Below, in pieces: positions 1 to 4,525 of a DNA stretch of 7,026 bases. Within the stretch, counting starts at the first letter, position 1. Each line of letters begins with the position of its first letter. A model generated the notes under the pieces. That model saw only the letters and a list, made by a program, of their open reading frames with translations. It ran no database searches and was not told where the DNA came from. A program made the translations under genes and the position numbers. This stretch comes from Caulobacteraceae bacterium (GTDB taxonomy: Bacteria > Pseudomonadota > Alphaproteobacteria > Caulobacterales > Caulobacteraceae): assembly GCA_020852035.1 (NCBI GenBank), contig JADZBR010000224.1:1-7026 (forward strand), given 5' to 3'.

Positions 1-53
1 ACCAGGGCCGTCGCGCCGGCCGGGAAGCCGAGAAAGTCGGTGTCCACGCGCAT
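1..53 (-). CDS. 5' end of a minus-strand gene, possibly a short-chain dehydrogenase/reductase (partial)
   Basis: Read on the minus strand from an ATG at 53, the frame gives MRVDTDFLGFPAGATALV and runs off the left edge of the window, so only 18 residues are visible. The ending GATALV has the look of the first beta strand of a Rossmann fold just before the TGxxxGIG nucleotide-binding motif of short-chain dehydrogenases. That motif itself lies outside the window, so the family is a guess. Support for a real start comes from upstream: a purine-rich GGGGGTAGAG directly before the ATG and a strong AT-rich promoter further up. Codon thirds are mostly G or C, as in the neighbours. If it is an SDR, the dyad over its promoter suggests control by a repressor encoded further left. 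Confidence 0.5.
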   Translation of the reverse strand, partial: MRVDTDFLGFPAGATAL

Positions 54-73
54 CTCTACCCCCTTTTTGTGTT

Positions 74-111
74 GTATATATTATTATACTAATTGGTGGG
101 GGGCAACAAAC
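74..111 (-). promoter_or_regulatory. AT-rich promoter with overlapping operator-like dyad
   Basis: On the minus strand a perfect TATAAT lies at 88-83, with weak -35 candidates (TTGTTG at 109-104 or TTTGTT at 110-105) 15 to 16 bases upstream. The -10 is embedded in an inverted repeat GTATA-N6-TATAC at 74-89. An almost pure A/T block of this length stands out sharply in this GC-rich DNA. A dyad over a -10 is the usual position for a repressor operator, for example of the TetR or MarR type. It would drive the gene starting at 53. The -10 and dyad are read directly; regulation is inferred. Confidence 0.5.
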
Positions 112-260
112 AGCCTTGGCCGCCCTGACCGTCGATTCAGAGCCAGCGCCAAGGCGGTCCGCTGCCGATCGACATAAGGCCGACACAGCCCACACCCCCG
201 ACGGCTCGCGCCCCGGTCTCGCAGACTCATAAAAAATCGTTGTAGTTCAGTGGGTTGTGG
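112..260. other. Intergenic stretch between the left-edge gene's promoter and tRNA-Ser
   Basis: No coding frame here looks real. It holds a perfect 8-base inverted repeat, GCCTTGGC at 113-120 and GCCAAGGC at 148-155, separated by 27 bases. A run of six A at 230-235 reads as T6 on the minus strand about 26 bases past the tRNA 3' end and could help end the tRNA transcript, although I see no strong hairpin before it. Two GANTC sites (134-138 and 224-228) would be CcrM methylation targets if this is a Caulobacterales genome. A tRNA D-arm-like string at 243-254 is described under findings. Confidence 0.4.
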
Positions 261-350
261 TGGCGGTGAGAGAGGGATTCGAACCCTCGATAGGCTTTCA
301 CCTATACACGCGTTCCAGGCGTGCGCCTTCAACCACTCGGCCACCTCACC
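261..350 (-). tRNA. tRNA-Ser, anticodon GGA
   Basis: Read on the minus strand, a full class II tRNA cloverleaf is present. The 5' acceptor strand GGTGAGG (350-344) pairs with TCTCACC, followed by discriminator G and an encoded CCA at 263-261. The anticodon stem CACGC/GCGTG encloses the loop CTGGAAC, giving anticodon GGA at 316-314, which reads UCC and UCU serine codons. A long variable arm, typical of tRNA-Ser, sits between the anticodon and T arms. The T arm is GAGGG-TTCGAAT-CCCTC. The whole closely resembles E. coli tRNA-Ser(GGA) as I remember it. tRNA-Ser genes are common integration sites, but no repeat of the 3' end was seen in this window. Confidence 0.97.
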
Positions 351-377
351 ATCTCCGCCGGTCGGCGAAGGGCGCGC

Positions 378-405
378 AATATAGCGATGCGCCCTGCGGC
401 GGCAA
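378..405 (-). promoter_or_regulatory. Probable promoter of tRNA-Ser
   Basis: On the minus strand, TATATT (383-378) lies 16 bases downstream of TTGCCG (405-400), a reasonable housekeeping sigma pair. The predicted start is near 371, about 20 bases before the mature tRNA 5' end at 350, a normal leader for RNase P processing. It is the only A/T cluster in the local sequence. Confidence 0.5.
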
Positions 406-411
406 GCGGTG

Positions 412-436
412 GGAACGCCGTGTCGCGCGGCGCGTG
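412..436 (+). promoter_or_regulatory. Near-consensus EcfG (general stress) promoter upstream of msrA
   Basis: GGAAC at 412-416 is followed after exactly 16 bases by CGTG at 433-436. The alphaproteobacterial general-stress sigma factor EcfG (sigma-T in Caulobacter) recognises GGAAC-N16/17-CGTT, so only the last base differs. A start near 443 would give a leader of about 48 bases to the msrA ATG at 491. A stress promoter suits a methionine sulfoxide reductase. One mismatch in such a short motif leaves room for chance. Confidence 0.4.
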
Positions 437-490
437 GAATCTGGCGCGCGGCGGCCCTATCTTGTGGGCGCGCCAGGAGACCGATCCGCC

Positions 491-1141
491 ATGTTCTTCA
501 AGAAAAGCCTCGAACTGCCGACCGCCGCCACCGCCCTGCCGGGCCGGCCGCACGCCATCCCCACCGCCGACGTCCACTTCGTGAACGGTCGGCCGCTGAA
601 AGGCCCCTATCCCGAGGGGCTGAAGACCGCGGTGTTCGCGATGGGCTGCTTCTGGGGTGTGGAACGCAAGTTCTGGCAGGTCCCCGGGGTCGGGGCGACG
701 GCCGTGGGCTATGTCGACGGCGTCACCCCCAATCCGACCTACGAGGAGGTCTGCTCGGGCCGCACCGGCCACACCGAGGCGGTGCTGGTGGTCTACGACC
801 CCAAGATCGTCGGCTACGAGGGCCTGCTGAAGGTCTTCTGGGAGGGCCACGACCCCACCCAGGGCATGCGCCAGGGCAACGACATCGGCACCCAGTACCG
901 CTCGGGAATCTACACCTCGGACGAAGCCGAGGCCGCCGCCGCCCGCGCCTCGCGGGACGCCTATCAGCAGGCGCTCGAGGCCCAGGGCTACGGCGCCATC
1001 ACCACCGATATCGCGCCGGCCGGGCCGTTCTACTTCGCCGAGGACTACCACCAGCAGTATCTGGCCAAGAACCCGGCCGGCTACTGCGGCGTCGGCGGCA
1101 CGGGCGTCTCCTGCCCGATCGGGGTCGGCGTCTCGGCATGA
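491..1141 (+). CDS. msrA: Peptide methionine sulfoxide reductase MsrA
   Basis: This 216-residue protein reduces the S-epimer of methionine sulfoxide, free or in proteins, back to methionine, with thioredoxin as final reductant, and acts in the cytosol. The catalytic motif GCFWGVE is at residues 52-58, with nucleophile Cys53. The conserved Glu is in GHTEAV (Glu96). The EGHDPTQ, NDIGTQYRS and EDYHQQYL blocks follow in the expected order. The C-terminal Cys199 and Cys208 in the GYC...SCP segment match the resolving pair of the three-cysteine E. coli-type enzyme. The length is close to E. coli MsrA (212). The frame is open upstream into the tRNA, but ATG 491 is chosen because AGGAGA (475-480) sits 10 bases before it and homology starts here. 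The stop overlaps the next gene in ATGA. An EcfG-like site upstream suggests stress control. Confidence 0.95.
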   Translation: MFFKKSLELPTAATALPGRPHAIPTADVHFVNGRPLKGPYPEGLKTAVFAMGCFWGVERKFWQVPGVGATAVGYVDGVTPNPTYEEVCSGRTGHTEAVLVVYDPKIVGYEGLLKVFWEGHDPTQGMRQGNDIGTQYRSGIYTSDEAEAAAARASRDAYQQALEAQGYGAITTDIAPAGPFYFAEDYHQQYLAKNPAGYCGVGGTGVSCPIGVGVSA

Positions 1142-1479
1142 CGCCGCAGGCGTTCGACGCCGCCTGCCGGGCGCTGCCCGGCGCGACGATGGACGTCCAG
1201 TGGGGCGACGACCACGTCTACAAGGTCGGCGGGCGGATGTTCGCCGTCACCTCGCCGCGCGGCGGCTGCTCGTTCAAGTGCTCGGACATCGCCTTCGAGG
1301 CGCTGACCGAAAACGGCGTGGGCCGCCCGGCGCCCTATCTGGCCCGCGCCAAGTGGGTGCGGCTCGACGCCCTGGACGCCATGTCGGACGACGACCTCGC
1401 GGCGCACCTGGCCGCCTCCCATGCGCTGGTCGCGACCAGGCTGACCCGCGCCCAGCGGCGCGAGATCGGACTGGGCTGA
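1138..1479 (+). CDS. MmcQ/YjbR family protein
   Basis: This 113-residue protein belongs to the MmcQ/YjbR family, small single-domain proteins with a CyaY-like fold that are often annotated as DNA-binding although their role is unproven. The family pattern is clear: WGDDHVYKVGGRMFAV near residues 21-36, then a central FKCSD segment, the PAPYLARAKWVRLD block and the C-terminal helix ASHALVATRLTRAQRREIGL. Length is typical. Its ATG lies inside the msrA stop (ATGA at 1138-1141), so translation is very likely coupled and the two genes share a transcript. No signal peptide or membrane segment is visible. The pairing with msrA may reflect shared stress expression rather than a shared reaction. Confidence 0.85.
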   Translation: MTPQAFDAACRALPGATMDVQWGDDHVYKVGGRMFAVTSPRGGCSFKCSDIAFEALTENGVGRPAPYLARAKWVRLDALDAMSDDDLAAHLAASHALVATRLTRAQRREIGLG

Positions 1480-1507
1480 AGCCCGCGAAGGCAGATCGCC
1501 GCGCGGC

Positions 1508-1613
1508 CCCGCGTGGTTCGGGACGCGCTCCGCGCGCCGCACCATGACCAGGGTCTTGCTGAGGTCGCCATCCTGAGGAGGCCGCGCGAGCGGCCGTCTC
1601 GAACCACGCAGGG
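1508..1613. repeat. Foldable extragenic palindromic element (REP/MITE-like)
   Basis: Between the MmcQ/YjbR gene and the DUF983 gene lies a long imperfect palindrome. The outer arms at 1511-1525 and 1595-1609 pair at 14 of 15 positions, and 1508-1510 with 1611-1613 extend them across a one-base bulge. Inside are two secondary hairpins: CGCG-CTC-CGCG at 1524-1534, and a perfect six-pair stem GGCCGC/GCGGCC at 1580-1595 closed by the GNRA tetraloop GCGA. The stretch CATCCTGAGGAG...CGTCTCGAA resembles an intergenic repeat that I recall as widespread in Caulobacter and Phenylobacterium genomes, not verified here. There is no internal gene. It may act as a transcription terminator or mRNA stabiliser for the upstream pair. 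Confidence 0.75.
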
Positions 1614-1674
1614 CCGTCGGCGTCCCGCCGCTGCGACTCCGCGGCGCCTTCCCAAGCACGGCCGTGATGCGCAT

Positions 1675-2073
1675 ATGGCCGCCATGTCGAAGCGCCACGT
1701 CGTTCCCGCCATCTTCCGCGGCCTGAAGGGCAAGTGCCCCGACTGCGGCGAGGGCCGCCTCTTCTGGCGCTACCTGAAGGTCCAGCCCAACTGCGAGCTC
1801 TGCGGCCACGACCTGGCGCAGTATCCGGCCGACGACGGCCCGGCCTATGTCACCATCCTGGTGCTCGGCCACCTGGTGGTGGCGCCGCTGCTGCTCTTCC
1901 CGTTCATCTGGGAGGCGCCGGTCGGGCTGGTGCTGCCGGTCACGCTGATCCCGATCGCGTTCATGACCCTGGGCCTCCTGCCGCTGATCAAGGGCGGCTT
2001 CATCGGCCTGCTCTGGGCGCTGAAGGTCCGGCGCGAGGACGCCGCCCTGCACACCGCCGACGCGCTGGACTAG
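1675..2073 (+). CDS. DUF983 family zinc-ribbon membrane protein
   Basis: This 132-residue protein fits the DUF983 family, whose function is unknown. It starts with a rubredoxin-like knuckle pair, CPDC at residues 21-24 and CELC at 40-43, which probably binds one zinc ion. The conserved ADDGPAYV block follows near 52-59, then two hydrophobic helices (about 58-77 and 84-103) and a short basic C-terminal segment. It should sit in the inner membrane with the zinc ribbon on the cytoplasmic side. The frame stays open upstream through the palindromic element, but family homology begins near residue 8. ATG 1675 or ATG 1684 (three codons later) are the realistic starts, and neither has a good ribosome binding site. 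Confidence 0.87.
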   Translation: MAAMSKRHVVPAIFRGLKGKCPDCGEGRLFWRYLKVQPNCELCGHDLAQYPADDGPAYVTILVLGHLVVAPLLLFPFIWEAPVGLVLPVTLIPIAFMTLGLLPLIKGGFIGLLWALKVRREDAALHTADALD

Positions 2074-2081
2074 CCGTTCGC

Positions 2082-2106
2082 GGAACCGGTGCGCGACGGC
2101 CACGTT
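2082..2106 (+). promoter_or_regulatory. Consensus EcfG (sigma-T type) general-stress promoter
   Basis: GGAAC (2082-2086) and CGTT (2103-2106) are separated by exactly 16 bases, a perfect match to the alphaproteobacterial EcfG consensus GGAAC-N16/17-CGTT. The predicted start near 2113 gives a leader of about 48 bases, with a strong GGGAGGA site before the DUF3309 ATG at 2161. The element begins 9 bases after the DUF983 stop, so DUF3309 can be transcribed separately from its upstream neighbour. The motif is read directly; control by the PhyR-NepR-EcfG pathway is inferred. Confidence 0.75.
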
Positions 2107-2160
2107 CGTTTCCGCGCAAGCCGGCCCGGCCAATGGGTTCCGGCGCGGGAGGACACCGCC

Positions 2161-2316
2161 ATGCTTGGCACGATTCTGCTTATCATCCTGATTTTGCTCG
2201 TGATCGGCGCGTTGCCGACCTGGGGTCACAGCCGCAGCTGGGGCTATTTCCCGAGCGGCGGTCTGGGGCTGGTGCTGCTCGTCGTGCTGATCCTGGTGGT
2301 GATGGGCCGGATATAG
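2161..2316 (+). CDS. DUF3309 family small hydrophobic membrane protein
   Basis: This 51-residue protein is almost entirely hydrophobic: a first helix at about residues 3-20, a central polar piece with PTWGHSRSWGYFPSGG at 20-35, and a second helix at about 36-49. The pattern GALPTW...SWGYxPSGGLGLVLLV is that of DUF3309, a family of tiny membrane proteins of unknown function common in alphaproteobacteria. ATG 2161 is preferred over the longer open frame because GGGAGGA (2147-2153) lies 7 bases before it and the length fits the family. The consensus EcfG promoter just upstream makes it a likely general-stress gene. Its job cannot be read from sequence; a role in membrane integrity under stress is only a guess. 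Confidence 0.88.
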   Translation: MLGTILLIILILLVIGALPTWGHSRSWGYFPSGGLGLVLLVVLILVVMGRI

Positions 2317-2328
2317 CGCGAGCCTGAA

Positions 2329-2344
2329 CCCTCCCTCCCTCCCT
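2329..2344 (-). other. G-quadruplex motif AGGGAGGGAGGGAGGG
   Basis: The plus strand carries four tandem CCCT units; the minus strand therefore reads four G3 tracts separated by single A loops. By general knowledge of quadruplex rules, G3 tracts with one-base loops form very stable parallel structures. It starts 12 bases after the DUF3309 stop and ends 92 bases before the kgtP start, on the template strand for both genes. No conventional terminator hairpin was seen between these genes. Confidence 0.6.
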
Positions 2345-2386
2345 CGGCTTGGCGGAATGGGAAGGGATTTGGCGCCGCCGCTTCCT

Positions 2387-2411
2387 TTCACGCCCGCGCA
2401 TCGCCTAAGCT
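2387..2411 (+). promoter_or_regulatory. Possible Caulobacter-type housekeeping promoter of kgtP
   Basis: TTCACG (2387-2392) is followed after 11 bases by CCTAAGCT (2404-2411). The Caulobacter sigma-73 consensus as I know it is TTGACG, 10-14 bases, then GCTANAWC. The -35 matches at five of six positions; the -10 only in its CTA core. The start would lie near 2418, about 19 bases before the ATG at 2437. Confidence 0.35.
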
Positions 2412-2436
2412 CGCCCAGGATCGGTTCGGGGGCGGC

Positions 2437-3753
2437 ATGGTCGACGAAGTGGGCGTTGAGATCGAGGCGGCCCGGCCGCGCTCGGACCTGTCGCGGCTGC
2501 GGGCCATCGTCGGCGGCTCGGCCGGCAACCTTGTCGAGTGGTACGACTGGTTCGCCTACGCCTCCTTCGCGCTCTATTTCGCGCCGGTGTTCTTTCCCGA
2601 GGGCGACCGCACCGCCCAGCTGATGCAGTCGGCGGCGGTGTTCGCCGTCGGCTTCGTGGCGCGCCCGTTCGGGGCCTGGATGATGGGCCTCTATGCCGAC
2701 CGCGCCGGGCGCCGCGCGGCGCTGGCGCTGTCGGTGGGGCTGATGTGCCTGGGCTCGCTGGGGATCGCCCTGACCCCCGGCTACGACACCATCGGGGCGG
2801 CGGCGCCGGTGCTGCTGGTGATCATCCGCGTCGTCCAGGGCCTGTCGCTCGGCGGCGAGTATGGGGCCAGCGCCACCTATCTGTCGGAGATGTCGACCAA
2901 GGACCGGCGGGGCCTTTGGTCCAGCGTGCTGTTCGTCACCCTGATCGCCGGCCAGCTGATCGCGCTCTCGCTGCTGATCCTGCTGCAAAACGTCATGACG
3001 CCCGCCGACCTGGAATCCTGGGGCTGGCGCATCCCCTTCGTGGTCGGCGCCCTCCTGGCGGTGGTGGTGTTCTGGATCCGTATGGGGCTGGAGGAAAGCC
3101 GTTCGTTCATCAACGCCCGCGATTCCGGCGCCGAGCGGGCGCGCACCCTGATGCTGCTGCGCCGGCACCCCAAGGAAACGGCGGTGATCTTCGGCCTGAC
3201 CGCCGGCGGCTCCTTGGCCTTCTACGCCTACACCACCTACATGCAGAAGTTCCTGGTCAACACCTCGGGCTTCTCCAAGAACGAGGCCACCGGGATCATG
3301 GCCGGGGCGCTGTTCCTCTACATGTGCGCCCAGCCGCTGTTCGGCTGGCTTTCCGACAAGGTGGGCCGGCGCGTGACGCTGATGTGGGCGTTCGGCGGGG
3401 CGATGATCGCGACCTTCCCGGTGATGTCGGCGATCGCCGGGACCGACAGCATTCCGGTGGCCTTCGGCCTGATCGTGCTGCTGCTGCTGCTTCTCTCCGG
3501 CTACACCTCGGTGAGCGCGGTGGTGAAGGCCGAGCTCTTCCCCGCGCACATCCGCGCGCTCGGGGTGGCGCTGCCCTATGCGGCGGCCAACGCCATCTTC
3601 GGCGGGGCGGCGGAATACGTTGCACTGCGGTTCAAGGCGTCGGGGCTGGAGACCGGCTTCTACGTCTACGTCTCGGTGATCTGCGCCGTCGCCCTGACGA
3701 TCGCGCTCAGGCTCCGCGAGACCAAGACCCACAGCCTGATCCTGGAGGACTAG
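2437..3753 (+). CDS. kgtP: KgtP-like 2-oxoglutarate:H+ symporter (MFS, MHS family)
   Basis: This 438-residue inner-membrane protein has the twelve-helix pattern of the metabolite:H+ symporter family and closely tracks E. coli KgtP (432 residues) as I remember it, along its whole length. Shared blocks include GNLVEWYD (30-37), the loop 2-3 motif GLYADRAGRR (84-93), RVVQGLSLGGEYGASATYLSE (131-151), WGWRIPF (195-201), FYAYTTYMQKFLVNTSG (262-278), the repeated GWLSDKVGRR (303-312) and KAEMFP-like KAELFPAHIRALGV (364-377), then YAAANAIFGGAAEYVAL. The role is proton-coupled uptake of 2-oxoglutarate or a related dicarboxylate for the TCA cycle. Related MHS members carry citrate, proline/betaine or shikimate, so substrate is likely but not proven. 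The gene stands alone, and the next gene converges on it. The start is the first ATG, with a weak upstream G-rich site. Confidence 0.88.
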   Translation: MVDEVGVEIEAARPRSDLSRLRAIVGGSAGNLVEWYDWFAYASFALYFAPVFFPEGDRTAQLMQSAAVFAVGFVARPFGAWMMGLYADRAGRRAALALSVGLMCLGSLGIALTPGYDTIGAAAPVLLVIIRVVQGLSLGGEYGASATYLSEMSTKDRRGLWSSVLFVTLIAGQLIALSLLILLQNVMTPADLESWGWRIPFVVGALLAVVVFWIRMGLEESRSFINARDSGAERARTLMLLRRHPKETAVIFGLTAGGSLAFYAYTTYMQKFLVNTSGFSKNEATGIMAGALFLYMCAQPLFGWLSDKVGRRVTLMWAFGGAMIATFPVMSAIAGTDSIPVAFGLIVLLLLLLSGYTSVSAVVKAELFPAHIRALGVALPYAAANAIFGGAAEYVALRFKASGLETGFYVYVSVICAVALTIALRLRETKTHSLILED

Positions 3754-3755
3754 GT

Positions 3756-3797
3756 CGTGACAGCCGCAAGCGGGCGCCGGTTGCGGCGGCCGTCACG
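3756..3797 (+). terminator. Hairpin just after kgtP, possible terminator
   Basis: Three bases past the kgtP stop, CGTGAC (3756-3761) pairs with GTCACG (3792-3797), and GCCGCAA (3763-3769) pairs with TTGCGGC (3781-3787) around an 11-base loop. A one-base and a four-base bulge separate the two stems. There is no T-tract afterwards, so it may stabilise the mRNA 3' end or end transcription with Rho rather than act as an intrinsic terminator. Confidence 0.5.
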
Positions 3798-3814
3798 CTC
3801 CAAGCTCCATAAGA

Positions 3815-3863
3815 TAGACCCTGGTCCGGTTCAGGTGCTTCCACCTGAACCGGAAAGGGTCTA
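3815..3863. repeat. Strong extragenic hairpin (REP-like) between convergent genes
   Basis: TAGACCCT (3815-3822) pairs perfectly with AGGGTCTA (3856-3863). Inside, 13 consecutive bases (3825-3837) pair with 3842-3854 around the loop CTTC, leaving only a 2:1 internal mismatch at 3823-3824 and 3855. Such CCGGTTCAGGTG-type palindromes look like dispersed repeats I associate with alphaproteobacterial intergenic regions; copy number could not be checked. It lies between convergent kgtP and the entericidin gene and could terminate transcription from both sides. Its right arm contains the entericidin stop codon. Confidence 0.7.
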
Positions 3864-3998
3864 GCGGCGCACGTCCTCGGCGGTGGAGGTGACGGCGTCG
3901 CCCACCGCCCCCACATCGCGGCCGACGCCGGCGACGGTGTTGCAGGCGGCGACGAGCACGGCGAGCGCCAGGGCGGCGAAGGAGGCGGCTTTGCGCAT
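3861..3998 (-). CDS. Entericidin A/B family small lipoprotein
   Basis: The minus strand from ATG 3998 encodes 45 residues. It opens with a lipoprotein signal peptide: MRK, then a hydrophobic Ala/Leu/Val stretch, and the lipobox V-A-A-C with the acylated Cys19. Asn at +2 would direct the mature peptide to the outer membrane under E. coli rules. The mature part, starting CNTVAGVGRDVGAVGDAV and ending TAEDVRR, follows the entericidin pattern CNTxxGxGxDxxxxGdai..tAe. GGGGAA lies 6 bases before the ATG. E. coli entericidins are small stress-linked envelope lipoproteins whose bacteriolytic role is described for EcnB; only one member is seen here, without an antidote partner. The TAG stop falls within the arm of the neighbouring palindrome. 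The gene is easy to miss because of its size. Confidence 0.85.
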   Translation of the reverse strand: MRKAASFAALALAVLVAACNTVAGVGRDVGAVGDAVTSTAEDVRR

Positions 3999-4140
3999 GA
4001 GGGTTCCCCGAAAGGCTTGAGCTTGGCGGTGGATAACCCGGCCCCGCGCCGGCGATCAACCTCGCCGCTTCGCACTGGCGCCGGTCGGCCGTCTCGACTA
4101 TGTGGGAGCCATCGAACTCTGGTGCGCCTAGCTTCTCTAC

Positions 4141-4230
4141 CCGGTCTCGCACAGACCAACTGGCCTTTTCAGACTCGATCGGCCGCCGGGCAGTCCGCCG
4201 GCCGAACCGCCAAATACGACGGAGGCTGAA
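4141..4230 (+). promoter_or_regulatory. Structured leader upstream of cspA
   Basis: The 232 bases between the entericidin and cspA starts hold no credible gene. The half nearest cspA contains two hairpins: GGTCT-CGCAC-AGACC at 4143-4157 and TCGGCCG/CGGCCGA at 4179-4185 and 4199-4205. An unstructured stretch and a strong GGAGG (4221-4225) follow, 5 bases before the ATG. A -10-like CCTAGCTT at 4127-4134 would start a transcript near 4141, but I cannot match a -35. Cold-shock mRNAs often have long foldable leaders that act as temperature sensors; that role here is inferred. A GANTC site lies at 4172-4176. Confidence 0.4.
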
Positions 4231-4440
4231 ATGGCTACCGGCACTGTGAAATGGTTCAACACCACCAAGGGTTACGGCTTCATCCAGCCGGATGACGGCG
4301 GCAAGGACGTGTTCGTGCACGTCTCGGCCGTGGAGCGCTCGGGCCTGCGCGGCCTGAACGAAGGCCAGAAGGTCTCCTACGACCTCGAGCGCGACCGCCG
4401 CTCGGGCAAGGACGCCGCGGGCAATCTGCAGGCGATCTAA
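4231..4440 (+). CDS. CspA-family cold shock protein
   Basis: This 69-residue single cold-shock-domain protein is a five-stranded OB-fold that binds single-stranded RNA and DNA and melts mRNA structure, in the cytoplasm. RNP1 is KGYGFIQ (residues 14-20) and RNP2 is VFVHVSAV (about 27-34), both with the expected aromatic residues; the opening GTVKWFN is the family signature. Length is standard. The C-terminal part, LERDRRSGKDAAGNLQAI, is more charged than in E. coli CspA but within the family range. The start is fixed by GGAGG five bases upstream. The gene is monocistronic, with its own leader and a strong terminator. Whether it is cold-induced or a growth/stationary-phase paralogue cannot be told from sequence. 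Confidence 0.95.
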   Translation: MATGTVKWFNTTKGYGFIQPDDGGKDVFVHVSAVERSGLRGLNEGQKVSYDLERDRRSGKDAAGNLQAI

Positions 4441-4461
4441 GCCAGGCGCTTGAACGAACCG

Positions 4462-4495
4462 AAGGCCGGCGCTCCCTGCGGGCGCCGGCCTTTTT
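4462..4495 (+). terminator. Rho-independent terminator of cspA
   Basis: AAGGCCGGCGC (4462-4472) pairs perfectly over 11 bases with GCGCCGGCCTT (4482-4492) around a 9-base loop, and a run of five T (4491-4495) follows. It lies 21 bases after the cspA stop and is the only textbook intrinsic terminator in the window. Confidence 0.93.
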
Positions 4496-4525
4496 CGTGG
4501 GCGCGAGGCAGGCTAAGCGGGAGCC

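Noticed and set aside
212..223. The 12-base string CCCGGTCTCGCA shared with 4140-4151 in the cspA leader
   Set aside because: About one such 12-base match is expected by chance in 7 kb, and the flanks do not align well.
261..350. tRNA-Ser as an integration site with a flanking genomic island
   Set aside because: No integrase, no direct repeat of the tRNA 3' end and no change in gene character is visible in this window; only sequence further left could show an island.
257..490. N-terminal extension of MsrA into the tRNA
   Set aside because: It would translate across the tRNA-Ser gene; ATG 491 has AGGAGA at the right distance and gives the family's normal length.
1513..1674. N-terminal extension of DUF983 from a GTG at 1513
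   Set aside because: The extension is read through the palindromic element, has no ribosome binding site, and family homology begins only near the ATG at 1675/1684.
2166..2179. TGGCACGATTCTGC near the DUF3309 start, resembling a sigma-54 promoter
   Set aside because: The GG to GC spacing is one base short of the strict sigma-54 requirement and the site lies inside the coding region.
3478..3489. Four tandem CTG triplets in kgtP
   Set aside because: They encode leucines in a transmembrane helix and are ordinary for GC-rich membrane protein genes; too short to suggest a slippage switch.
1081..3732. A continuous 883-codon open frame on the minus strand across msrA, the MmcQ/YjbR gene, DUF983, DUF3309 and kgtP
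   Set aside because: It is antisense to five genes that carry recognisable families, its composition (His, Gln, Arg, Pro, Gly-rich) is that of a GC-rich shadow frame, and it has no recognisable domain.
4017..4229. A 70-codon plus-strand frame before cspA
   Set aside because: It begins at a weak TTG, has no coding-like third-position bias or recognisable motif, and covers the probable cspA leader.
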